A DNA stretch of 6,138 nt from assembly GCA_937868245.1 (NCBI GenBank), contig CALMMI010000082.1, positions 1 through 6,138 of the forward strand, in the 5' to 3' direction. The notes under the pieces were generated by a model, which saw only the letters and a program-made list of their open reading frames with translations, had not been told where the DNA came from and did no database searches. The translations under genes and the position numbers were made by a program. Positions 1 to 5,742 of this stretch are shown here, in pieces (positions within the stretch are counted from its first letter, which is position 1; every line of letters begins with the position of its first letter). This DNA is from an uncultured Ignavibacteria bacterium. Lineage in GTDB: Bacteria; Bacteroidota; Ignavibacteria; Kapaibacteriales; UBA961.

Positions 1-438
1 ACGGAGATTGGGGTTTTCTCTAAGAAAAACTGCGTGCATTATCTCGATATCCGTTAAACTGCGATTTTCGGCAATAGCCTGTTCAATCCACGGATATTTA
101 CCAATTAATTCTACGTCTTTTGTAATATCTTCTATAGTAGGCAACCACCCATATCGATTACCTAAAATACCAATAAAGAACGGACGGCATCGGTCGATTT
201 CCTCTAAACAAACTTTTACAACTTTACCTTGTTCGGCTTCTTCGGCGGTTACGCCCCAACGTAAGTCTATCTCGGTAAGTTCCACTCCGCGATCTCTGCA
301 TATTTTGCGGAGTCCGGGAAAAACCTTTTTGACAAGATACTCGCGTTCAGGCTGTAAATCTTGGAAAGTCGAGGAAATGAACACGCGTATCTCAGGCGTT
401 TGATCTTGTTTCGGAGGGGAATTGTGCGGAGTAGTCAT
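1..438 (-). CDS. DUF4062-domain protein, N-terminal 146 residues (gene truncated by left edge)
   Basis: The reading frame is open from an ATG at 438 to base 1 and continues beyond the window, so only the N-terminus is visible. After a polar 17-residue leader, the protein shows VFISSTFQDLQPERE (19-33), EIDLRWGVT (56-64), CRPFFIGILGNRYGWLP (84-100) and LTDIEIMHAVF (128-138). This series is characteristic of DUF4062, the domain preceding the NTPase module in TEP1- and nephrocystin-3-like proteins. From family knowledge, the missing part probably carries a NACHT/AAA-type ATPase followed by TPR or WD40 repeats; that is inference. The protein should be cytoplasmic, since no signal peptide is visible. 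No Shine-Dalgarno sequence precedes the ATG, and no other in-frame ATG lies close upstream. The gene is transcribed divergently from the lipoprotein gene and shares the orientation of the STAND NTPase further right. The domain call is firm; the biological role is unknown. Confidence 0.85.
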   Translation of the reverse strand, partial: MTTPHNSPPKQDQTPEIRVFISSTFQDLQPEREYLVKKVFPGLRKICRDRGVELTEIDLRWGVTAEEAEQGKVVKVCLEEIDRCRPFFIGILGNRYGWLPTIEDITKDVELIGKYPWIEQAIAENRSLTDIEIMHAVFLRENPNLR

Positions 439-455
439 AGTTACAATGACGTGAG

Positions 456-484
456 AGGATACAATACGATAAATCGTATTGCAA
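456..484 (-). promoter_or_regulatory. Candidate promoter for the DUF4062 gene
   Basis: Read on the minus strand, TTGCAA (484-479) and TATCCT (461-456) are separated by exactly 17 bases. Each matches the sigma-70 hexamer consensus at four of six positions. Transcription would begin near 449, giving a very short leader before the ATG at 438. A perfect palindrome fills the spacer. Both boxes are weak, and Bacteroidota promoters often do not follow this consensus, so the call is tentative. Confidence 0.25.
462..481. repeat. Perfect inverted repeat, 9-bp arms, in divergent intergenic region
   Basis: CAATACGAT (462-470) and ATCGTATTG (473-481) are exact reverse complements with a 2-base AA centre. 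The site lies 24 bases upstream of the DUF4062 start and about 160 bases upstream of the lipoprotein start. Its size and symmetry suit an operator bound by a dimeric regulator. The 2-base centre is too tight for a good RNA hairpin loop, and no T-run follows, so it is not a terminator. A smaller dyad, CCACA (491-495) and TGTGG (501-505), lies next to it. The inverted repeat is directly visible; regulatory function is inferred. Confidence 0.6.
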
Positions 485-560
485 TAATAACCACAAATAC
501 TGTGGCTTCCAAATAAAATATTGGTGTTTTTTTTGAAAAACAATCATTTTACTTTGCAAT

Positions 561-591
561 TTGACATAAGCGACCTATTTTCGGATAAAAT
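561..591 (+). promoter_or_regulatory. Candidate promoter for the lipoprotein gene
   Basis: A perfect TTGACA lies at 561-566. A -10-like TAAAAT at 586-591 matches five of six consensus positions but has a 19-base spacer; GATAAA at 584-589 has the ideal 17-base spacer but matches only four. Either would place the transcription start around 597-600 and leave a leader of roughly 40 bases. The Bacteroidota-type TAnnTTTG/TTTG pair is not matched at a suitable distance. Confidence 0.35.
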
Positions 592-639
592 ATTTGTACT
601 ATCCGTAGTATTGTTCAATTTATATCTAAGGTTATCCTT

Positions 640-1521
640 ATGAAACGTAGTATTATGAAACATAGCGCATTGCTCTTCTGTGCTATAGTTCTGCTTGCCG
701 CTTGCGACAAAAAACAGGAAGAACCAATTCAAGATAAGCCCGAATTCCGTCAGCTTCAAAATAAACTGACCGACGTATCCAGTGTACGCGACAGTTTACT
801 ACAAGTAGTTGCCGAATCGGCAAAACTTATCAATGAAGTAGATGCAGAACTCGCAAGAATCAGTGAAGCACCTCCTGGAACCTTATCACCCGGTGCGAAG
901 CAATCCATCAAAGAAAAACTCTTTGCATTGGATGTAAAAATTGCAAAAAATAAGAAGCAAATGGCTTCACTCCAACAAAAAATTAAGAAGATGACCGGCG
1001 AAAAAAATGAAATGAGTGCTCAAATTACGACACTTACTCAAATTGTAGATGAGCATCAAAAAACAGTGGAAACCCAGCAAGCCCGTATTAGTGATTTAGA
1101 AACTCAAATGGGTGTTCTTGCCGAAGATAAAAAGCGTATTTCCGACAGTTTGTCCGAAGAACGCACTGTACGCACTGAAATCGAAAATGATAAGAACGCA
1201 GCGTATGTGATTATCGGCACTTTGGATGAACTTGAAGAAAAAGGAATCATCCGTAAGGAGGGAAAAACACTGTTCTTTGGCGGAAGATGGGTTCCTGTGC
1301 CAACTGCCGATCTTAATTTATTTACTAAAATAGATATTCGCAAAAAACAAAGTTTGGAATTGCCTCCCGGTATGGTTGTTGAAAAAGTGATTTCAGCACA
1401 CAATGCTAAATTCCTTGAACCTGATCCAAATACTGCCGGTCCGCCGATGGTGAACATTGCAAAACCGGATCAATTCTGGAAAACAGACCGCCAGCTTATT
1501 ATAGCTGTTGAGGAAAAATAA
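640..1521 (+). CDS. Secreted coiled-coil lipoprotein
   Basis: This 293-residue protein carries a lipoprotein signal peptide: basic residues (KR, MKH), a hydrophobic run (10-20) and a lipobox L19-A20-A21-C22, so Cys22 should be lipidated and the mature protein anchored in the envelope. From about 35 to 185 it is rich in Lys, Glu, Gln and Leu with heptad-like spacing, consistent with a long coiled coil broken by a Pro/Gly segment (77-85). The C-terminal module (186-293) has AAYVIIGTLDELEEKGII, a FTKIDIRK segment and a closing FWKTDRQLIIAVEE. This recalls a widespread Bacteroidota lipoprotein family, sometimes labelled as Cbp1-like adhesins, with no firm biochemical role. The ATG at 640 has AAGG at 628-631 upstream. 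A second in-frame ATG at 655 would still leave a usable signal peptide. The gene is monocistronic, ending in a strong terminator. The lipoprotein call is firm; function is unknown. Confidence 0.9.
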   Translation: MKRSIMKHSALLFCAIVLLAACDKKQEEPIQDKPEFRQLQNKLTDVSSVRDSLLQVVAESAKLINEVDAELARISEAPPGTLSPGAKQSIKEKLFALDVKIAKNKKQMASLQQKIKKMTGEKNEMSAQITTLTQIVDEHQKTVETQQARISDLETQMGVLAEDKKRISDSLSEERTVRTEIENDKNAAYVIIGTLDELEEKGIIRKEGKTLFFGGRWVPVPTADLNLFTKIDIRKKQSLELPPGMVVEKVISAHNAKFLEPDPNTAGPPMVNIAKPDQFWKTDRQLIIAVEEK

Positions 1522-1546
1522 TAGGTCGTCAGTTATTTAAAATAAG

Positions 1547-1580
1547 AAAAGACGTAGATTAATTTCTACGTCTTTTTTTG
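1547..1580 (+). terminator. Rho-independent terminator of the lipoprotein gene
   Basis: GACGTAGA (1551-1558) and TCTACGTC (1565-1572) form a perfect 8-bp stem around a 6-base loop. AAAA at 1547-1550 can extend the stem by pairing with the first Ts. Seven consecutive Ts (1573-1579) follow. It starts 25 bases after the TAA of the lipoprotein gene. The opposite strand reads TTTTCTTATTTT after the stem, so it may also stop leftward transcripts from the hydrolase gene. Confidence 0.92.
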
Positions 1581-1610
1581 TTTAAATTATTTGCTGTAAA
1601 TGACATCTTT

Positions 1611-1636
1611 TAATGTGTACATCTAATGTGTACATC
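1611..1636. repeat. 13-bp perfect tandem direct repeat
   Basis: TAATGTGTACATC occurs at 1611-1623 and again, head to tail and identical, at 1624-1636. The second copy runs into the left end of the palindromic repeat that follows. The shared GTGTACA core contains the self-complementary TGTACA. It may be a replication-slippage duplication or part of the neighbouring dispersed element. Confidence 0.85.
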
Positions 1637-1732
1637 ATTCTGAGCGCAGTGAAGAATCTCCGTTAGCCAATTCGTCCTGCAAGTTTCACACATAAAGGGA
1701 GATTCTTCGGTTTAAGAATCCCTCAGAATAAC
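1635..1732. repeat. Palindromic interspersed repeat element (MITE-like)
   Basis: The outer arms ATTCTGAG (1637-1644) and CTCAGAAT (1722-1729) are exact reverse complements, as are the inner arms GAAGAATCTCC (1651-1661) and GGAGATTCTTC (1698-1708). A second AAGAATC at 1714-1720 gives the right arm an imperfect extra copy. The centre is unpaired. This 'CATTCTGAG...GAAGAATCTC' type is familiar as a dispersed intergenic element in many Bacteroidota-related and environmental genomes. Its translations (here LRDS, TEESPFM and LHCAQND on the minus strand) are often mis-annotated as small proteins. It lies between the convergent 3' ends of two genes and has no coding content of its own. Family assignment is from memory of such repeats. 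Confidence 0.75.
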
Positions 1733-1740
1733 AAGCGCAA

Positions 1741-1836
1741 CTATTTTATATTTAATGTCTTTGTATTGTTTTGATGTCGGTTTTTTGGCTGTCGTGAACT
1801 CCGATAACCAACTTGAGCAACGCTAAGAGGCTCTCA
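1741..1836. other. Non-coding interval downstream of the hydrolase gene
   Basis: On the minus strand the hydrolase stop TAA is followed at once by an in-frame TGA. The same frame then stays open for 30 codons (1833-1744) until TAG at 1743-1741. A bulged hairpin with arms CTT-AGC and GCTAAG lies at 1812-1827 but has no T-run after it on either strand. The interval adjoins the palindromic repeat and may be part of the same dispersed unit. No gene is supported here. Confidence 0.4.
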
Positions 1837-2685
1837 TTAATCAAATATATACCGCATCCCTTGTTGTGCCCATCCTGCAAATTCATCAATGGCATTCGCT
1901 TGGGCGTTATCGGGATAATGCATTAAAAACATTTTCTCTGTTATTTCTTTCGGTAATGTTTTGAGTTCAGGCAAACATGCATGTACCGGATTCGGGTTTA
2001 TTTGGGAATCGTGGAACATCCATTCCGAACGGCTTGCATACATATCTATAAGTTCACGGTCGAATTTAGTATCACCCGAAATAAAGATACGGTTATCTAC
2101 AAACAAACCATAAGTAATGAACGCTTCTTCGGATGAAGGGGCTTGTTCCGGTATATGATTAGTGAGGAACAGTTCGATATGAATATCACCGTAATTCACT
2201 TCCCATATTTCGCGGGGGACGCTGGTTTTAAGTGTAGGGCGTACTACATCAAAAAAATCGGAGAAACCCAGCCGTTTACCTTCGCCATTTACTTCATTCC
2301 ATTCCATTCCGCCACGCAGGCTCATCTCCCATAATACTTTTTCATAGGGTTCGTTGATGAGCATAGTAAGTTTGGGCTTGTCTAAAAACTTAATACCAAC
2401 ATATCTATTCATTAGAGCAAGGCATTCCACACCACCGATATGGTCGCTATGGCTGTGTGTTGGCAAAAAGACCTCAATATCCGGAACTTGTAATCCGGCA
2501 GTTGCTTCAAGTGCTACCGGTCCGGTAGTCCCAAAGTCAACCAAAACATGCTTATCACCTTTTATTATCAGGAAATTAGTTTGGTAATGGGTTTTTGCAA
2601 ATGCAGATCCAGTCCCGATGAAAAATATTTCTAAATTTCCATCATTTGTTAGTGAAAGCTTGCCATCAATCGGTACTATTTTCAT
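1837..2685 (-). CDS. Metallo-beta-lactamase-fold hydrolase
   Basis: The protein has 282 residues from the ATG at 2685. It opens with the first strand and GTGSA turn of the superfamily (IFFIGTGSAF) and contains the signature THSHSDHIGG, giving ligands His77, His79, Asp81 and His82 in this numbering. Further likely ligands are His177 (TNHIP), Asp205 (ISGDT) and His256 (MHYPD), so a two-metal site looks complete. The GTGSA start and overall spacing recall RNase Z-like and phosphodiesterase-like members more than true beta-lactamases; the substrate cannot be read from sequence. No signal peptide is seen, so it should be cytoplasmic. The frame can extend to an ATG at 2709 or a GTG at 2730 (297 residues). 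I prefer 2685 because GAGG (2698-2695) lies 9 bases upstream and the added residues look non-homologous. It follows the STAND NTPase gene in the same direction after 119 bases. Confidence 0.88.
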   Translation of the reverse strand: MKIVPIDGKLSLTNDGNLEIFFIGTGSAFAKTHYQTNFLIIKGDKHVLVDFGTTGPVALEATAGLQVPDIEVFLPTHSHSDHIGGVECLALMNRYVGIKFLDKPKLTMLINEPYEKVLWEMSLRGGMEWNEVNGEGKRLGFSDFFDVVRPTLKTSVPREIWEVNYGDIHIELFLTNHIPEQAPSSEEAFITYGLFVDNRIFISGDTKFDRELIDMYASRSEWMFHDSQINPNPVHACLPELKTLPKEITEKMFLMHYPDNAQANAIDEFAGWAQQGMRYIFD

Positions 2686-2715
2686 TAGTTCTTGCCTCGC
2701 AAAGTACATAGAATC

Positions 2716-2721
2716 ATTATA
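2716..2721 (-). promoter_or_regulatory. Possible -10 element for the hydrolase gene
   Basis: The minus strand reads a perfect TATAAT at 2721-2716. It would start transcription near 2709 and leave a short leader to the ATG at 2685, which fits that start better than the GTG at 2730. No recognisable -35 hexamer lies 16-18 bases upstream, so an independent promoter is doubtful. Confidence 0.2.
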
Positions 2722-2789
2722 GAAAAACACCTTCTTAAGTAGCCACTCAATTTTTATGCCGTAATTTTAGTCCAAAGTAAATACGAATG

Positions 2790-2808
2790 GTAGCCATAAT
2801 ATGGTTAC
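2790..2808. repeat. Inverted repeat over the STAND gene stop codon
   Basis: GTAGCCAT (2790-2797) and ATGGTTAC (2801-2808) are reverse complements at seven of eight positions around a 3-base AAT loop. The right arm overlaps the TAA of the STAND gene. In the minus-strand transcript one pair becomes A-C, and no U-run follows, so it is at best a weak processing or attenuating hairpin ahead of the hydrolase gene. Confidence 0.35.
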
Positions 2809-5453
2809 ACTGATAAATCCGCCAGGGTTTTCTCCCAACGTTTTGCATCAGGATGTTTTAGTTCTGTATAAAGTGTAATACACCTTCTGATAAGTTTGCC
2901 AGTTTCCTCCAGCTTTTCACTTGAAGAAAAAGCACCGGAATTTGATTCATCAAAACAAAGCAGACCTAAATCACCGCTGATTTCTGCTTCAAGTTGTTTT
3001 GCTCCGATTTCCTGGGTAATAGCAAGCCCTTGCTCCAAGTGAATTCTTGCTTCTGCAAGGTTACCCAGTTTTCTATGGGTGGCACCAATGTAATTGAGAG
3101 AACTGGCTTCACCTGCACTGCTGCCAATTGATTGACGGATAGCCAAACTTTGATTAAAGTAATCGAGTCCGCCTTCGAACTTACCAGTGGAAAACAGTAA
3201 AATTCCCATAGAATGAAGTGTGTCTGCTTCACCTGCACGGTCGCCAATGTTCTTACGGATTTCTAAACTTTGCTGAAGGTAGTCGAGAGCTTCGTCCTGT
3301 TTACCTTGAAGTCCGAGTACCAATCCTATATTTCGCAAAGAGTACGCCTGTTGTGCACGATTGCCAAGCATCCTGCGTATTTCTAACGAACGGTTGTGAT
3401 ATTCAAGTGCTTCCTGGAGCTTGCCTGTTGACATTAAGAGATTGCCTATGCTGCCAAGAGTTACAGCCTGTCCTTTTCTGCTATTGATAGCCTCGCGTGC
3501 TGCTAAGCTTCGCATCTGATACTCAAGCGACTCGTCGTATTTACCTTGAATTGCTTTGATAATCCCTATAATGTTGAGCATTGCTCCCTGTGCTTTAAGG
3601 TAATCGAACTGTTCAGCAAGTGCAAGTGTTTCTTTGGCGCGCGCTTCAGCCTGTTTGTAGCTGCCTTTATTTTCGAGAACGAATGCTTCACGCACCATGG
3701 CATCCAACATCCGTTCGTTTTTATGCAGCTTGCCAAATAGGGAACGCGCGCTGATAAATTCCTTTTGTGCCTTGTCGTAACGTCCGCGAATCTTATGGAT
3801 GTTCCCACGCAACATCATCGCTTCTGCAGCCACTTCTTCCCATGTGGTTTTGTCGGTATCAGGCTTTGTGCGGAGCGATCGTGTGGAAGTATCATTCTTT
3901 AATAATTCCAAATAACTGTCCACCGCTTTAAGCATTCGCATTGCTTCTTCTTCTGCGAATCCTCGCCAAGCAGAACGTGCACCTTCCAGAGATACCGTTG
4001 CAGCAAATAGAAATTCGCCAAGTTCATTTGCATGTGTAGAAAGTCTGGGGGCGATATTCTGGACATTCACACCGTTTTCTATTGCTGATTCCCATTCTTC
4101 CTTTAGTACAAAGAATATTGCCTCGTGAAGTAGTTCGCGTTCTTCAACTTCCAAACTTTCGTACATGGCACGTTGAAGAAGCACATGAACAAATTGATAC
4201 GCTGTTGATTCATGAGCATAATATCGTTGTTTCCCCAAACTCCTTACCACACGGTGGGTATCTTCAATAATCCTAAGTTTTTGCAGGATTTTGAGAGTTG
4301 GCACTTCGGTAAGTTTCGATAATACAAACGCAGTAAATGTATCTCCTTCTACGCTTGCATACCGCAACAGTTCTTTTGCATCTTCGCTTAACCTGCGGAT
4401 ACGCTCTTGAACAACCGCATACGCACTTTTGGGTACTCTGACATTTTCATACTGATTTTGAAACCGTCCGTTTTTGGGACTTACAATGCCGTCTTCTTCA
4501 AGTGTGTTCAAAAATTGTGTAATGAAGAGCGCATTACCGCCGCTAACCCTTGCAAGCCATTCCTCAAATTCGTCATTGTTTTCGTAGAGTTCATACCGTT
4601 TTCTGAGTAATGAATCCAAATCGTATGAAGTCATACGGGGAACAGGAATATCCGAAAACATCGAGTACCGTCCGAGTTCATTCCGAATATGCAGAATTGG
4701 ATGTCCTGCTCCCTCTCTTGAGCTTTGGGCATCATCAGGGCGGTAAGCAACAATAAAAATAACCGGTTTATCCAGGAGCTGACGGGCAGCAGCAAACAAA
4801 AGGTTCGATGATGAAGTATCTGCCCAGTGAAAATCATCAATGACCAACACAAGCGGCGATACTTCGGAAAATTTACCAAGGAAATTAATGTATTGCTGAA
4901 ATAACTGTTCCTGACTTCCTACAGCCGGTGCAGCCGCTGCAATGCTCCCACCGCGTTCCTTCTCAAGTTGTTTGTGCAGATACATCTGGTCGTAACTTTT
5001 TGTAACAATTTCAGCAGCAGCACCAACAACCGGACCCAGCACAGGTACAAGTGAAATCCAATTTGGTGCCGTATCGATAAAGAATTTGCTGAAGTCGAAT
5101 TTCATCTTCCGTTTTTGTTCAATCACAGGAGCTTTCTCGCGAGCAGCAACTATTGTAACCAGTTGCTCCATAAGATCAATCCACGGTTTAAGAGCCTCTA
5201 CTTCGCCTATGTCGTTATTTGCAAGAGGGGTGGAGCATTCGCTAATTGCAACTATCGGAACAGGAGATAGACCCTTTTTCTCGAAATGAGCAGGACAAGT
5301 ATCCTTAAGTGCCTTCAATAATGTACTCTTACCTATTCCTGCCTCCCCGGTTAGAAACAGTACATTCTGTGTCGATCCGCTTGTAGAAGCAGTTTCAATA
5401 CTTTGCAGTAATTCTGAGAGTTGCTGAGTGCGCCCTATCATAGTTGGAATCAT
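2805..5453 (-). CDS. STAND-type NTPase with C-terminal TPR array
   Basis: This 882-residue protein begins directly with an AAA_16-like P-loop module: MIGRTQQLSEL (5-15), Walker A GEAGIGKST (36-44), Walker B LVLVIDDFHWAD (201-212), a sensor-like VIFIVAYRPDD (231-241) and the GGNALFITQFL motif (305-315). A helical, winged-helix-like stretch (about 340-450) and a linker follow, then TPRs from about 541 to 820 and a degenerate C-terminal helix pair. Members of this class are ATP-dependent switches held inactive until the repeat region binds a ligand. There is no N-terminal effector, cyclase or SARP domain and no C-terminal helix-turn-helix. Residues 131-150 between the Walker motifs are strikingly hydrophobic. 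The ATG at 5453 has no Shine-Dalgarno sequence; an ATG at 5441 is an alternative. The next gene in the same direction is the hydrolase. Family is secure; ligand and output are unknown. Confidence 0.92.
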   Translation of the reverse strand: MIPTMIGRTQQLSELLQSIETASTSGSTQNVLFLTGEAGIGKSTLLKALKDTCPAHFEKKGLSPVPIVAISECSTPLANNDIGEVEALKPWIDLMEQLVTIVAAREKAPVIEQKRKMKFDFSKFFIDTAPNWISLVPVLGPVVGAAAEIVTKSYDQMYLHKQLEKERGGSIAAAAPAVGSQEQLFQQYINFLGKFSEVSPLVLVIDDFHWADTSSSNLLFAAARQLLDKPVIFIVAYRPDDAQSSREGAGHPILHIRNELGRYSMFSDIPVPRMTSYDLDSLLRKRYELYENNDEFEEWLARVSGGNALFITQFLNTLEEDGIVSPKNGRFQNQYENVRVPKSAYAVVQERIRRLSEDAKELLRYASVEGDTFTAFVLSKLTEVPTLKILQKLRIIEDTHRVVRSLGKQRYYAHESTAYQFVHVLLQRAMYESLEVEERELLHEAIFFVLKEEWESAIENGVNVQNIAPRLSTHANELGEFLFAATVSLEGARSAWRGFAEEEAMRMLKAVDSYLELLKNDTSTRSLRTKPDTDKTTWEEVAAEAMMLRGNIHKIRGRYDKAQKEFISARSLFGKLHKNERMLDAMVREAFVLENKGSYKQAEARAKETLALAEQFDYLKAQGAMLNIIGIIKAIQGKYDESLEYQMRSLAAREAINSRKGQAVTLGSIGNLLMSTGKLQEALEYHNRSLEIRRMLGNRAQQAYSLRNIGLVLGLQGKQDEALDYLQQSLEIRKNIGDRAGEADTLHSMGILLFSTGKFEGGLDYFNQSLAIRQSIGSSAGEASSLNYIGATHRKLGNLAEARIHLEQGLAITQEIGAKQLEAEISGDLGLLCFDESNSGAFSSSEKLEETGKLIRRCITLYTELKHPDAKRWEKTLADLSV
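2994..3833 (-). repeat. Seven TPR units with exact 40-residue (120-base) period
   Basis: Within the STAND protein the turn glycine of the G-x-(Y/L/F/Q)-x-(E/Q/K)-A-type motif falls at residues 557, 597, 637, 677, 717, 757 and 797, with no insertion or deletion between units. Middle units share GxxGxLL...GK.xEALxYxxxSLxIRxxIGxRAxxA. A 40-residue period is typical of the GPSM2/LGN-like TPR class rather than the 34-residue canonical one. The units differ in sequence, so this is an established array rather than a very recent DNA-level expansion. It is the likely ligand- or partner-binding surface. Confidence 0.85.
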
Positions 5454-5455
5454 GT

Positions 5456-5482
5456 TTTATATGATTAATAAATCTTTGTCAA
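5456..5482 (-). promoter_or_regulatory. Candidate promoter for the STAND NTPase gene
   Basis: On the minus strand a perfect TTGACA (5482-5477) is followed after 15 bases by TATAAA (5461-5456), five of six to consensus. The spacer is short. TAAAAC, two bases further on, has a 17-base spacer but a poorer match. Either would start transcription at or just after the ATG at 5453, implying a leaderless message or use of the ATG at 5441. Confidence 0.25.
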
Positions 5483-5563
5483 AATGAATGCTTGTATAAC
5501 GGCTTGTTTATCTGATTGAGTATGCAGTCTGTTGTATTGCAAACTTATGGGCAATAGTTTGGA

Positions 5564-5638
5564 TTTACTGTGTTTTTAGGCACAAATTTACAGTGTTTTA
5601 GACAAATATTATGTAACTTACAGTTGCTTTTTACTGTA
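5564..5638. repeat. Cluster of TTACWGT-like motifs
   Basis: TTACTGT (5565), TTACAGT (5588), TTACAGT (5618) and TTACTGT (5631) occur within 75 bases. The first two belong to a longer imperfect direct repeat, TTTACTGTGTTTTTAGGCAC followed by TTTACAGTGTTTTAGAC. TACAGT (5619-5624) and ACTGTA (5633-5638) form an exact dyad. The cluster lies 110-190 bases upstream of the STAND start and could be a regulator-binding array; function is inferred. Confidence 0.45.
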
Positions 5639-5697
5639 CTTGAAATTTGAAATAGTACATTGCCGTATATAGTAGGTACGAAAATAAGCAATCTGAA

Positions 5698-5742
5698 GTT
5701 CTTAAAAGAACAATAAACTATCTTTTTTTATAGTTTTTGTTC
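5698..5742. repeat. Nested inverted repeats forming a long hairpin
   Basis: GAACAATAAACTAT (5708-5721) pairs with ATAGTTTTTGTTC (5730-5742) in a 13-bp stem with a single bulged T (5714) and an 8-base loop containing seven Ts. The left arm's GAAC is shared with a second dyad, GTTCTT-AA-AAGAAC (5698-5711), so the two structures are mutually exclusive. The T-run is in the loop, not after the stem, so it is not a standard terminator. Confidence 0.5.

Noticed and set aside
8..403. Open frame of 131 codons on the plus strand
   Set aside because: It is the antisense shadow of the DUF4062 gene, whose motifs are unmistakable on the minus strand.
589..596. AATATTTG as a Bacteroidota-type -7 box for the lipoprotein gene
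   Set aside because: It mismatches the TA of TAnnTTTG, and the only TTTG upstream is 25 bases away instead of about 20.
1104..1457. Open frame of 117 codons on the minus strand inside the lipoprotein gene
   Set aside because: Low-complexity Ser-rich translation with no recognisable domain, opposite a well-supported gene.
1812..1827. Hairpin after the hydrolase gene as a terminator
   Set aside because: The stem is short and bulged, and no T-run follows on the minus strand.
2686..2730. GTG at 2730 as the hydrolase start
   Set aside because: The extra 15 residues precede the usual superfamily N-terminus, a GAGG suits the ATG at 2685, and a TATAAT lies between the two. It remains possible.
5564..5638. 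CRISPR-like array
   Set aside because: The repeated units are short, imperfect and unevenly spaced (23, 30 and 13 bases), and there are no cas genes in the window.
5708..5742. T-rich hairpin as an intrinsic terminator
   Set aside because: The T-run lies in the loop and not after the 3' arm on either strand.
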